DNA of 64,000 nucleotides from Streptomyces nojiriensis. Its GTDB lineage: Bacteria > Actinomycetota > Actinomycetes > Streptomycetales > Streptomycetaceae. Position numbers and translations under genes: made by a program. The stretch lies in contig NZ_CP071139.1 of NCBI RefSeq assembly GCF_017639205.1, positions 558,001 through 622,000 on the forward strand, read 5' to 3'. Below the pieces are notes generated by a model. The model saw nothing but the letters and a program-made list of their open reading frames with translations, had not been told where the DNA came from and ran no database searches. Of this stretch, positions 43,855-51,927 are shown one piece after another (position 1 is the first letter of the stretch; the number at the start of each line of letters is the position of its first letter).

Positions 43855-44028
43855 TCAGCGCTTGAAGACATCCTTCATCTTCTCCTTGGCCTGACGGGCG
43901 TCGCCCTTGGCCTTTTCGGCCCGGCCCTCCGTGGTCAGGCGTTCGTTGCCCACCGCGCGTCCTGCGGTCTCCTTGAGCTTTCCCTTGGCCTGCTCGGCCT
44001 TGGCGCGGCTCTTCTCCTTGTCCGACAC
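43855..44028 (-). CDS. CsbD-family stress protein
   Basis: A 57-residue hydrophilic, Lys/Glu/Ala-rich protein: starts MSDKEKSRAKAEQAKGKLKE, contains AGRAVGNERLTTEGRAEKAKG and ends KMKDVFKR. This is the CsbD pattern; in Bacillus csbD belongs to the SigB regulon. The GTG start follows GGGAGTGA. With a sigma factor of that type 6 kb away, control by it is an attractive inference. A 17-bp terminator follows. Confidence 0.88.
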   Translation of the reverse strand: MSDKEKSRAKAEQAKGKLKETAGRAVGNERLTTEGRAEKAKGDARQAKEKMKDVFKR

Positions 44029-44149
44029 AGCTGATCACTCCCTGGTGAATCGAAACGAATAGGGGTACTGCGTACGTCTTTCACCCGACCGGAATTCCGA
44101 GGGCCGAAGTCCGAGCCCCGGCGTCCCTCGTACGGCGAAGGGCCGACGG

Positions 44150-44305
44150 TCAGTAGTAGTGGCGTCGGCCACCGACTGCGTGCCCGACCGAGCCCAGGAT
44201 CCACAGCACCGCACCCACTACGAGCAGGATGATCCCGATCGTCCACAGGATGGAGATCCCGGTGAGGAATCCGACGACCAGTAGAATTAGCCCGACAAGA
44301 ATCAT
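44150..44305 (-). CDS. DUF6131 small membrane protein
   Basis: A 51-residue protein that is almost entirely two hydrophobic helices (MILVGLILLVVGFLTGIS and ILWTIGIILLVVGAVLWILG) with a GHAVGGRRHYY tail. The pattern is the DUF6131 family found next to stress genes in Streptomyces. The ATG beginning MILVG is chosen over longer starts because the preceding residues are polar and unlike the family. Confidence 0.8.
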   Translation of the reverse strand: MILVGLILLVVGFLTGISILWTIGIILLVVGAVLWILGSVGHAVGGRRHYY

Positions 44306-44455
44306 GGCGTCCTCGTTCTCACTTCGGAATTCGACGGAACAGTTGGATCCGCCGGGGCGTCTCATACGGCGTCTACCCTCGAAATCCGCCTTTACCGGTT
44401 CCAGTCCCGCTTATTTCCGGCGACCGTGAATTCCTTCACGTCGCGGCCCTGCAAC

Positions 44456-44839
44456 TCATCCGCGGTGGCTGCCGACCGGCCCTTCGCCGGGCAGCCAGGT
44501 GATGCCGTAGTAGCTGCCGACTTCCTCCCGGTAGCCGGCGTCCTGCAGGTGCTTGTCCCGGTGGAACTCGGGGGCGTTCTTGATCCGCTCCTTGTCGGCG
44601 TTCACGTAGACCTTCTCCTCCTCGAGGTCGATCCGGGACACGGTGCTCGCCGGGAGGAGGACCTCCTTGCCGAAGACCCACACTCCGGTGTCGACGACGA
44701 GGTAGGCATCACCCACGTCGTAGGAGTGCTTGTCGACCTTCCCGATGGGGCCGTCGGTCGCCTCGACCCTGTAGCCGGTGAGATCGGCCCAGGTCAGGTG
44801 ACCCGATGCCGGCCGGAAGCTCCACACATGCTCAGTCAC
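44456..44839 (-). CDS. PRC-barrel domain protein (paralogue)
   Basis: A 127-residue paralogue of the PRC-barrel protein at 908-1267. Core blocks are DLTGYRVEATDGPIGKVDKHS, AYLVVDTGVWVFGKEVLLP and a C-terminal YREEVGSYYGITW. The GTG at 44839 has GGGAGGAG about nine bases upstream and aligns with the start of the paralogue. It sits with the CsbD and DUF6131 genes on the same strand, suggesting a common stress response. Confidence 0.87.
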   Translation of the reverse strand: MTEHVWSFRPASGHLTWADLTGYRVEATDGPIGKVDKHSYDVGDAYLVVDTGVWVFGKEVLLPASTVSRIDLEEEKVYVNADKERIKNAPEFHRDKHLQDAGYREEVGSYYGITWLPGEGPVGSHRG

Positions 44840-45123
44840 GCGAAACAACTCCTCCCGGTAGGGGTGACCCGTCACGTCGCGTTCCCGACCGACCGGCCAC
44901 GGACCGCACCGCGACACGCCGGACCGCCTTCGTGGGGCCCTCCGTGTTGACGCGGCTGCCCGCCCTCCCGCCGGCCAAACACCGGCGCGGGCCGTTCGAG
45001 GCCCGCAGCACGGCCGAGGAGGGACACCGCCCGGTTCGAACCGCGCCTCGCGGCCCAGCGCCGTCGCCCGGTCTACGGTGGAAGGGTCCCGTCCCCCGTC
45101 AACGGCAGATGAGGCTGACAGCT

Positions 45124-45903
45124 GTGTCGACTTCGAGCCACGAGATCTTCGGTTCCCCGTGCTGGGTGAGTCTGCTGGCCCGGGATCTCGAATCCTCACA
45201 GCGGTTCTACGCCGGGGTGCTCGGCTGGGACTTCCGCCCCACCCACCTCGGCGGCGGCATCATGGTCGCCTTCCGTGACGGGGCCCCCGTGGCGGGCATC
45301 GGCGCACTCGCCGGGAGCACCGGCGCCCCGGTGCTGTGGACGCCGTACTTCGCCGTCGAGGACGCCGACGTGACCGCCGCCCGGGTCCTCGAACGCGGCG
45401 CCACCATGGCGGTCGGCCCCGTGGCCTTCGGCACCGGCCGCATCGCCCTGGCGGCGGACCCCGCCGGGGCCGTTTTCGGCTTCTGGCAGGGCGAGGTCGT
45501 CCCCGACTGGTCGGTCGGCCGTGGCAGTGCACCCGCCTGGCTGGAACTGCGGACGCGGGACGCGTTCGCGGCCGCCATCTTCTACGGGGAGGTCCTCGAC
45601 TGGGCCGGCTCGCGTCCCGGCTGCTGCGCGGTCTCGTACGAGCACGCCCACGTCGTCCTGCGCCACGGGCGCGACACCGTGGCCCGCATCAGCGGCGGCG
45701 CGCTCGAACAGGCACCGGACCCCGAGGTCCGTCCCCGATGGCACGTCCACTTCCGTGTGCCCGACCTGGAGGCCGTGGTCGAGGCCGCGCTCCGGCTGGG
45801 CGGCAGAATCGCGTCGGCCGTACAGACGTCGACCACGAGCCGGTCGGTCGTCCTCGCCGATCCCGAGGGGGCCCTCTTCACCGTGGTGACACCCCAGGAC
45901 TAG
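45124..45903 (+). CDS. two-domain VOC (glyoxalase-like) protein
   Basis: A 259-residue protein with two vicinal-oxygen-chelate modules (about 8-122 and 135-257). Domain 1: CWVSLLARDLESSQRFYAGVLGWDF, ADPAGAVFGFWQ; domain 2: WLELRTRDAFAAAIFYGEVLDW, HFRVPDLEAVVEAALRLGG, DPEGALFTVVTP. The family includes hydroxylases and resistance proteins; activity unknown. The GTG at 45124 is preferred because GATGAGG lies nine bases before it; an ATG at 45109 has no ribosome-binding site. Confidence 0.87.
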   Translation: MSTSSHEIFGSPCWVSLLARDLESSQRFYAGVLGWDFRPTHLGGGIMVAFRDGAPVAGIGALAGSTGAPVLWTPYFAVEDADVTAARVLERGATMAVGPVAFGTGRIALAADPAGAVFGFWQGEVVPDWSVGRGSAPAWLELRTRDAFAAAIFYGEVLDWAGSRPGCCAVSYEHAHVVLRHGRDTVARISGGALEQAPDPEVRPRWHVHFRVPDLEAVVEAALRLGGRIASAVQTSTTSRSVVLADPEGALFTVVTPQD

Positions 45904-46081
45904 GCCGACCCCCAGGACCAGGCCGACCGGGGCGGAAGCCGTGACGATGGATTCCCCGACACGAGAGTCCTATCGTAGGAGCGACACCTGGAGCGGCCAT
46001 GATCGTCACCTCACCCCCGGCCCCTCGCTCCCAGCCGCAGAACATCGCTCTCGACGACTCGTACGAGCGTGACCCGGCGAC

Positions 46082-46906
46082 ATGATCGGGTCGGGTGGAT
46101 CCAGTGGGCTGTCGCCCGTCGGACGGATACGCAGCGCGGTACGCCGTGCGCGGGCCGGACGCCACTGGGGACGCGTACGGGACGTCGAGCTGTGGCAGCG
46201 CTCCCTGGGGTTCTCGGCGCTGGGGTTCCTGACCCTGGTGCCGCTGCTGATCGTCGTGTCCGCGGCGGACACCGCCACCGGGCAGGGGTTCGCGCAATGG
46301 CTGGGAGACGGGCTCGGCGTGTCGCCGGCCGCCAGGGCGGAAATCGACCGGCTCTTCGCTCTGCCCGGCCAGGCATGGCGGACCACGACGGCATTCGGCC
46401 TGGCCGTGCTCACCGTGTTCGGCCTGTCCTTCGGGACCATGCTGCAAAGCGGCTACGAAAGGATCTGGGATCTGCCTCCGGCCCGCTGGTGGGCCAGGTG
46501 GCGGCATGTGGTGTGGCTCGCCGTGCTGGTCGGCGTCCTGTACCTGTCTGCCATCACACCACCCTGGCGCGAGTCTCCGGCCCGCGGGTTCGTCACGGTG
46601 GCGATCGGCACTCTGTTCTTCTGGTGGTCCCAGCGGCTGCTGCTCGGCGGCCGGGTGGCATGGACCGCTCTCCTGCCCGGGGCGGTCGCCACCATGGTCG
46701 CGCTGCTCGGGCTGCGGATCTTCTCCCGGCTCGTCTTCTCACCGCTGATCGCCTCCAGTGCCGTCACGTACGGCCCCTTCGGAACCGTCCTCGTCATCCA
46801 GACCTGGCTCGTGGGCATCGGCGTCGTCGTCTTCGGCGGCGCACTGGCCGGCCGCCTGCTCCACGACGAACTGCCGCGCCGGTCGGGCCCTCCCCAGCCC
46901 GGTTAG
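46082..46906 (+). CDS. YihY/BrkB-family membrane protein
   Basis: A 274-residue protein with six predicted helices: the first after residue 40 (SLGFSALGFLTLVPLLIVVSA), then FGTMLQSGYERIWDLP between helices 2 and 3 and YGPFGTVLVIQTWLVGIGVVVFGG near the end. YihY/virulence factor BrkB proteins are widespread; older ribonuclease BN assignment was withdrawn and the function is unsettled. The product ends in a Pro/Arg tail. A decayed lectin fragment follows. Confidence 0.85.
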   Translation: MIGSGGSSGLSPVGRIRSAVRRARAGRHWGRVRDVELWQRSLGFSALGFLTLVPLLIVVSAADTATGQGFAQWLGDGLGVSPAARAEIDRLFALPGQAWRTTTAFGLAVLTVFGLSFGTMLQSGYERIWDLPPARWWARWRHVVWLAVLVGVLYLSAITPPWRESPARGFVTVAIGTLFFWWSQRLLLGGRVAWTALLPGAVATMVALLGLRIFSRLVFSPLIASSAVTYGPFGTVLVIQTWLVGIGVVVFGGALAGRLLHDELPRRSGPPQPG

Positions 46907-46918
46907 GCGATCGAGCCC

Positions 46919-47100
46919 GCCGACGGCCACGGGCTCCGACTGTACGACTGCAACGGGTCTGTGGTGCGGTGTCGGTCCGTAGGCGTCAAGGGGCTTGCCA
47001 TCGGGGCGACTTCGACGAAGGTCCTCGACGTGACCGGTGGCGTGAGTGCCGACGGCACTGTCGTACCGCCCTGTTACGGTGCACACGAACGAGCGCCAGG
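46919..47100 (+). pseudogene. ricin-B lectin fragment
   Basis: One open frame reads ADGHGLRLYDCNGSVVR and further on KVLDVTGGVSADGTVV, which are consecutive units of the ricin-type trefoil seen in Streptomyces secreted lectins and glycosidases. It has no start codon or signal peptide, the tryptophan of the QxW position is lost, and the sequence downstream decays. The rest of this 363-base gap to the next gene holds only that gene's promoter region. Confidence 0.45.
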
Positions 47101-47269
47101 GCGGGGTCACACCCAAGTAGTTGCAGCCCACACCCATGTGACGGGCCGTGCAGCGCCCCTCACGGGACACGCGGCAGACGGGTGGACCGAGGGCCGCACA
47201 TCCGCTGTTAGGGTGTCATGCGCCCATCAAGCCGGGCCTCTCACATACTGATATTCCAACGGGGTTGAC

Positions 47270-47806
47270 GTGAAGCTTCGCCATGTCCGCGCGGTAGCCG
47301 TATTCGGTATCGCAATCTTCGCACTCACCGGAGCCCGTGGTTCCCACGGCGGCAGCTGCGGTGGTGGCAGCCACAGTTCCGGTTCGGGCTCCAGTGGTTC
47401 CAGCAGCTCCAGCGGCGGCAGCCACGGCAGCGACAGCACGAGCGGCAGCACCGGTAGCACCGGCAGCAGCACGAGCGGTTCCTCGGTCACCGGTGGATCC
47501 GGCAACAACAAGGCCGAGCGCGACATCAAGATCGACGCGTGCAAGATGGACGCGTCGGGCAAGAACCTCGTCGCCAAGATCACCGTCACCAACAGCGGCT
47601 CGGTGGACTACACGTACAACATCACCATGAAGTTCCGCGGGAGCGCCACCTCGGCGGCGACCCCCGCCCAGGCCAAGGTCGCCGCGCTCACGGTCAAGGC
47701 GGGCGCGTCGAAGCAGGCCGAGGCGACCACGGCGTACACCGGCAAGGGCGACGGCAGCGAGTACAAGGAATGCGTCGTCGACAGCGCGTCGAAGAGCGCT
47801 CTCTGA
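47270..47806 (+). CDS. secreted protein with Gly/Ser-rich linker
   Basis: A 178-residue exported protein: signal peptide (1-24), a very Ser/Gly-rich low-complexity linker (about 25-80, with some Thr and one Cys), and a compact beta-rich C-terminal domain (about 82-178) with KIDACKMDASGKNLVAKITVTNSGSVD and two Cys (in DACK and KECVV) that may pair. The C-terminal domain resembles FxLYD/DUF4352-type immunoglobulin folds. It is probably surface-displayed. A hairpin terminator follows. Confidence 0.72.
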   Translation: MKLRHVRAVAVFGIAIFALTGARGSHGGSCGGGSHSSGSGSSGSSSSSGGSHGSDSTSGSTGSTGSSTSGSSVTGGSGNNKAERDIKIDACKMDASGKNLVAKITVTNSGSVDYTYNITMKFRGSATSAATPAQAKVAALTVKAGASKQAEATTAYTGKGDGSEYKECVVDSASKSAL

Positions 47807-47821
47807 GCCGTTCCCGATCGA

Positions 47822-47862
47822 ACGGAGCCCCCTCTCCTGGTCCGGTGGAGCGGGGGCTCCGT
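47822..47862. terminator. intrinsic terminator
   Basis: Perfect 11-bp arms ACGGAGCCCCC and GGGGGCTCCGT, 15 bases after the stop of the secreted Gly/Ser-linker protein; a short inner CTCC/GGAG pairing extends the stem. Confidence 0.82.
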
Positions 47863-47899
47863 CATGTTCGGACGGAGGCGGTCCGGCCGCCGGTACGGA

Positions 47900-48478
47900 T
47901 CACGGACTGACCCGGGCCCGGGCCCGGCCCCGGGCTCGCCGGGCACCCGCGCGGGTTCCGACGGGCGTCGCGGTCGCGCCGGAGTCGGTAGCCACCCGGG
48001 CGGTGGCACCGCGCCGCCGGTGGATCAGGGCGTCGAGGGACAGGGCCGGCGCACCGGCGAGGATCAGGGGGGTCCAGGCCAGCAGGTAGATCACGTCCGC
48101 GCCGAAGTAGTACGGGGTGGTCGACCAGCTCATGGTCAGCCACAGGCTGAGCGAGATCAGCGCACCGCCGAGAGCCGCGATCCGGGTCAGCAGCCCGGCC
48201 AGGGCGCCCAGGCCGACGGCCAGCTCGCCGGCGGCGATCGCGATGCCGAAGGCGACCGGCTGGGTCAGGGAGAAGTCGATCAGCGCAGGAATGCCCGCGG
48301 CGTCCCGCACGGCTTCCATCTGCTGGCCGATCGAACCGTCGCCGGTGGCGGACAGGAACGCCGGATCGGTCAGCTTGTCCAGACCGGCGTAGACGAAGGT
48401 GACGCCGAGGAAGAGGCGCAGCGGCAGGAGTGCGTACTCGGAGGCTCTCGCGCGGAGGCCGGCGGAAGGCGTGTTCAT
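47900..48478 (-). CDS. DoxX-family membrane protein
   Basis: A 192-residue protein with four predicted helices: PLRLFLGVTFVYAGLDKLTDPAFLS (about 18-42) is the DoxX start, followed by GIAIAAGELAVGLGALAGLLTRIAALGGAL and YFGADVIYLLAWTPLILAGAP. The last 40 residues are an Arg/Ala-rich cytoplasmic tail. DoxX proteins are linked to thiol and membrane redox stress in some actinobacteria. The ATG beginning MNTPS has GTGAGGG before it. Confidence 0.85.
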   Translation of the reverse strand: MNTPSAGLRARASEYALLPLRLFLGVTFVYAGLDKLTDPAFLSATGDGSIGQQMEAVRDAAGIPALIDFSLTQPVAFGIAIAAGELAVGLGALAGLLTRIAALGGALISLSLWLTMSWSTTPYYFGADVIYLLAWTPLILAGAPALSLDALIHRRRGATARVATDSGATATPVGTRAGARRARGRARARVSP

Positions 48479-48571
48479 GACCCTCACACGAGGGACCCCG
48501 CCCTCCGGTTCGACGCCGGAGCCCGCTCTTCACGGCCGGCCGACACCACCGGGCGCATCCCGATCACGACA

Positions 48572-48613
48572 GGTGCCAGATGAAGCAGATGGTGCTAGCG
48601 TCATTGGCACCAT
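48572..48613. promoter_or_regulatory. putative operator of the GntR/YtrA regulator
   Basis: GGTGCCA (48572-48578) is complementary to TGGCACC (48605-48611), and ATGGTGC (48589-48595) is complementary to GCACCAT (48607-48613), which includes the start codon. A TAGCGT hexamer between them may be the -10 of a near-leaderless promoter, so binding would block transcription and initiation. Confidence 0.5.
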
Positions 48614-48959
48614 GTTGCTGAGGCTGAACATCGCGGACAACCGCCCCCTGCACGAGCAGGTGGCCGGGGCCGTCCGGCGTGCGATCGCCGAGGGGGAATG
48701 CGGGCCGGGTGACCGGTTGCCGTCGGCGCGGGAGTTGTCGCAGGCGCTGGGCGTCAACGCCAACACCGTCCTGCGGGGGCTGCGCGCGCTGCGTGACGAG
48801 GGGCTGCTGGAGTTCCGGCGCGGCCGCGGGGTCACCGTGGCCGGTGGGGCGGACGGGCGGTCGGCGCTGCTGGAGCGGGTGCGGGAACTGGTGGCCGACG
48901 GGGCGCGCCTGGGATACGGCAGGGCCGATCTCATAGAAATGATCAAGGAGGCGCAGTGA
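48612..48959 (+). CDS. GntR-family (YtrA-type) regulator
   Basis: A 115-residue regulator with only the GntR winged-helix domain (about 8-75: RPLHEQVAGAVRRAIAEGECGPGDRLPSARELSQALGVNANTVLRGLRALRDEGLLEFRRGRG, given here by its ends RPLHEQVAGA and EFRRGRG) and a short helical tail, as in the YtrA subfamily, which controls ABC or membrane genes in its own operon. Its stop overlaps the next gene as GTGA. Inverted repeats cover its start, suggesting autoregulation. Confidence 0.9.
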   Translation: MLLRLNIADNRPLHEQVAGAVRRAIAEGECGPGDRLPSARELSQALGVNANTVLRGLRALRDEGLLEFRRGRGVTVAGGADGRSALLERVRELVADGARLGYGRADLIEMIKEAQ

Positions 48960-49945
48960 GTGGGCACAAGGATCGCGGAGAGCGTGGACGCAGCGGCTTA
49001 ACGGGGTCGGGGAGCGGGCCCGTGTGGGGGACGGCCGCTTGGGCGGCCGGGATCCTCGCGCTGCTGGTGCTGCTGCCGCCGGCGGCGCGCAAGGGGTTCG
49101 GGGAACAGCTGGCCACGCACTGGAACGCCTCCGGGGAGCCGAACGGTTCGCAGCCGCTCTGGGCGGTGGTGCTGGTGCCGGCCGCGATCTGGATCGTGCT
49201 CGTCGCGGTTGCGGTGTTCTGGCGTGCGGCCCGCAGGTGGCGTGGGGCGGTGCTGGTGTCGTGCGGGGTGCTGCTGGCCGGGGTGCAGGTCTCGATCGTG
49301 CGCGCGAACCTCTCCCACACGGACTGGCACGACGCGGACCCGGTCACCGTCGGGGCCGTGGTCACGGTCGTGGCGGCGGTAGCGGCCGGGCTGGTGGGGG
49401 TGCTGATGAGCGGTCGGCGCGCGTCCTCCGCCGCCCGGGGGCAGGGCCCTCGGATGGACATTCCCGCAGGTGAGCGCCGCGTGTGGCTCGCCTCCACGGG
49501 GAACCGGTGGCTGTACCTGCTCGCGGCCGTCATCGGGGTGGGCGCGTCGGCCGCACCGCTGATCGGGTTCGGCGGTCCAGCGGCGCCGATGTGGCTGCTG
49601 ACCGTGCCGTTGCTGTTCGCCTCGGTGTCCGTGCTGGCCTGCTCCTCGGTGAGCGTACGGGTCACGGAGCGCGGTATGGACGTGGCGTTCGGGCCCCTCG
49701 GGTGGCCGGTGCGGCGCTGGGACGCGGCGGACATCGAGTGGGCGCGGGCGGAGAACCGCACGCCGGCGCAGGTCGGCGGCTGGGGCTACCGGCTCAGCGG
49801 GCTGGGCACGACGGTGATGCTGCGCAGCGGCGCGTGCCTGGTGGTCCGGGCCAAGGGCAAGGACTTCGCGGTCAGCGTGGACGACGCCGAGCGGGGCGCG
49901 GCCCTGCTGAACTCCCTGGCCGGGGCCCGCACCGAACAGCACTGA
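48956..49945 (+). CDS. DUF1648 membrane protein coupled to the GntR regulator
   Basis: A 329-residue protein with about six transmembrane helices in residues 22-235 and a cytoplasmic PH-like C-terminal domain (about 236-325: VSVRVTERGMDVAFGPLGWP, DIEWARAENRTP, VVRAKGKDFAVSVDDAE). The loop HWNASGEPNGSQP (about 54-66) is the DUF1648 signature. YtrA-DUF1648 pairs are common in Streptomyces; the membrane protein may sense envelope state. Translation is coupled to the regulator by GTGA. Confidence 0.82.
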   Translation: MSGHKDRGERGRSGLTGSGSGPVWGTAAWAAGILALLVLLPPAARKGFGEQLATHWNASGEPNGSQPLWAVVLVPAAIWIVLVAVAVFWRAARRWRGAVLVSCGVLLAGVQVSIVRANLSHTDWHDADPVTVGAVVTVVAAVAAGLVGVLMSGRRASSAARGQGPRMDIPAGERRVWLASTGNRWLYLLAAVIGVGASAAPLIGFGGPAAPMWLLTVPLLFASVSVLACSSVSVRVTERGMDVAFGPLGWPVRRWDAADIEWARAENRTPAQVGGWGYRLSGLGTTVMLRSGACLVVRAKGKDFAVSVDDAERGAALLNSLAGARTEQH

Positions 49946-49969
49946 ACCCGGCTGCTCAACTCCGCCGCC

Positions 49970-50127
49970 CGGCCGGCCCGTAGACCCTTGGCTCGGCCGG
50001 CTCCTCCTCCGGCAGGTCCGCGAGGAGCGCCCAGGCCAGGGTCAGGTCGCCGAGGCGTTCGCGGCGCAGGCCACGGCGGTCCGTCGAGCTCGTCGAGGGT
50101 GCGGTCCAGGTGGAGGAGACGGGTCAT
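49970..50127 (-). pseudogene. frameshifted small gene
   Basis: The ATG frame reads MTRLLHLDRTLDELDG and then turns to low-complexity Pro/Arg. One base out of frame, from about 50080, the sequence continues sensibly as DRRGLRRERLGDLTLAWALL and ADLPEEEPAEPRVYGPG. Removing a single G (GACGGACC to GACGACC) joins them into one acidic small protein. No other stop is found before the next gene. It is either a recent pseudogene or an assembly error. Confidence 0.45.
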
Positions 50128-50146
50128 GTGCCCATCCTCGCAAGTC

Positions 50147-50185
50147 GGGTGGACGGGCCCGGCCGCAGGCCGGACGCGTCCACCC
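50147..50185. terminator. intrinsic terminator
   Basis: GGGTGGAC and GTCCACCC arms enclosing a second stem, CCGGCC-GCA-GGCCGG. It lies 37 bases after the stop of the secreted protein at 50222-50752 (minus strand). Confidence 0.65.
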
Positions 50186-50221
50186 GGCCCGGACCGGTCC
50201 GGACTGCGGCCGGGCTCCGGT

Positions 50222-50752
50222 TCAGTGGAACAGCATGGACGCGTCCCCGGCCGGGGTGGTGACCGATCCCGGGCACAGGAAGCTGCCCGAGGTCTTGGCG
50301 GCGGTGAAGGACCGGTTGATGTACTTCCGGCTCGTCGCGTCGCGGTCCCACACGATGCCCGTCGCCTTGTAGCGGCAGGAGATGAAGCTCTGCCTGCCGG
50401 TGATGTCGATCAGGTCGGTCCGCGCCGTGCCGGCGGCGTCGTCGAAGGTGAAGGCGGGGTTGTTGTTGAGCGTGGCGGCGATGCCGCCGCCGCAGGCCAG
50501 GTTGCCGCCCGGCGTGTTGATCGTCGTGCGGTCGACGGTGAGGGCGTTCGGGGGGACGGCGCTGGTGCTCGCGTTGGTCCAGCTACAGCTGTTGCCGGCG
50601 ACCACCATCACGCCGTCGACCTTCTGGTCGACGGCCGAGGCGCCGGTGCTGTGCGCGAGGGCCGTGCCGGTGCCGGTGAATGCCGCCGCGACGACCAGCG
50701 TCGCGATACCGGCGAGGCGTGAGATACGGGTGCCGTGCGTGATGTGCCTCAT
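50222..50752 (-). CDS. secreted hypothetical protein, 176 aa
   Basis: Signal peptide (1-34, ending TGTALAH) followed by a mature domain of about 140 residues with four cysteines (SCSW, LACGGG, FISCRY, FLCPG), likely two disulfides, and many Thr/Asn/Asp residues. The pattern suggests a small beta-rich extracellular protein; no family recognised. The ATG beginning MRHITHG is chosen because GGAGGAGC precedes it by six bases. Confidence 0.75.
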   Translation of the reverse strand: MRHITHGTRISRLAGIATLVVAAAFTGTGTALAHSTGASAVDQKVDGVMVVAGNSCSWTNASTSAVPPNALTVDRTTINTPGGNLACGGGIAATLNNNPAFTFDDAAGTARTDLIDITGRQSFISCRYKATGIVWDRDATSRKYINRSFTAAKTSGSFLCPGSVTTPAGDASMLFH

Positions 50753-50953
50753 GGTTCGCTCCTCCATGCCACGTACTGGTGGGGGTGGGCGAGGCGTGGG
50801 GCCTCACAGAGTGTGCGGAGTGCGTGCCGGGAGAGTCCCACAGCCGCCTTGAACTGTCAGGAGCATGTCAGCACCGTGCCGAGAATTGGCCGAAAATGAC
50901 GACCCGGCGCCCCCGCCGAGCCGCGCGCCGCGCGGGACACTTAGCCTCTCCGC

Positions 50954-51501
50954 ATGGTCCGTGATCGTTTCCACTGCCGCTGCGTCCTCTGCCACGACTA
51001 CGGCGACCGCGCCGAGGCGGACCGGGTGGACGAGCTCATCATCGGCAACGTGCGGGCGCACGGCTGGCACGTGGTCATGGTCCCCGAGGACGAGGTGGGC
51101 CCCGGGTTCGCCTACACGATCGGTCTCGCCCACACGTACGGCGCCCCTGAACTGAGCACGTTCGGACGTGATGTCCACGAGATGCACCGCATGCTCAACG
51201 TGCTCGGCGACCTGGCCGGCGCCGGCGCCTCGTTGGAGGACGGTCGGGAACACCGGGGCGTGCTGGACGGCGGGCCGGTACGGCTCAGGAGCGTCGACAC
51301 GCGCTGGTACCGGACCTTCTTCGGACGGGCGACCAGGATCTACCAACGCCCCCGCTCCCGTTCCTGCAGGTGCCCTGGCCCGACGCGGGTGGGCGCTGCC
51401 ACTGGGAGGAGCAGGCCGGCCGGGACCACCAGGCGTCACAGCCCCGCCTGTGGCTGGCGCCCGACGACCAACCCGTGGGGGTCTGGACCGTCGAACTCTG
51501 A
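50954..51501 (+). pseudogene. DUF4262 protein gene with a one-base frameshift
   Basis: The first 134 codons encode a DUF4262 domain (CVLCHDYGDR, HVVMVPEDEVGPGFAYTIGLAHTYG, GRDVHEMHRMLNVLGDL). At a run of five C's (51349-51353) the frame must gain one base to continue as PPLPFLQVPWPDAGGR, HWEEQAGRDHQASQPRLW and LAPDDQPVGVWTVEL, ending at TGA 51499. So one C is missing relative to the expected gene. This can be a real pseudogene or a homopolymer error. The IS-type element begins 26 bases after its stop. Confidence 0.75.
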
Positions 51502-51567
51502 AGTCGCGCGTCCTCAGCTTGTCCTTAGACGTTGTTTCTTTTGGCGTGATCGTTCGTTGAACCGTGC

Positions 51568-51927
51568 ATGACGGATCTGGTTGAGCGGCTGGTGCCGGAC
51601 GAGTTGTGGGTGCTGTTCCGGCGGGTGGTACCTCCTACAGAGGCCATACGCCCGCAGGGCGGCGGCCGGCGTCGAGCTGGTGACCGCGAAGCCTTGGCCG
51701 CGATCATCTTCGTGGCGACCTCGGGCTGCACGTGGCGGCAGCTTCCGCCGGTGTTCGGCCCGAGCTGGCAGACGGTCTACCGACGCTTTGCCCAGTGGAG
51801 CCGGGCCCGGGTCTGGGCCCGGCTCCACCGCGTCATCCTCGACGAACTCGGCGCCCGCGAAGAACTCGACTGGTCGCGCTGCGCGATCGACTCCGTCAGC
51901 ATGCGGGCTGCAAACGGGGGCCTCTGA
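51568..51927 (+). CDS. IS5-type transposase, N-terminal frame (OrfA)
   Basis: A 119-residue protein beginning MTDLVERLVPDELWVLF, with a DUF4096-type N-terminal domain (AAIIFVATSGCTWRQLPPVFGPSWQTVYRRFAQW, shown in parts) and the first catalytic Asp in AIDSVSM near its end. It stops at a TGA just after AAACGGGGG. The rest of the transposase is in the -1 frame, so full-length protein needs a programmed -1 frameshift or the element is defective. Confidence 0.85.
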   Translation: MTDLVERLVPDELWVLFRRVVPPTEAIRPQGGGRRRAGDREALAAIIFVATSGCTWRQLPPVFGPSWQTVYRRFAQWSRARVWARLHRVILDELGAREELDWSRCAIDSVSMRAANGGL

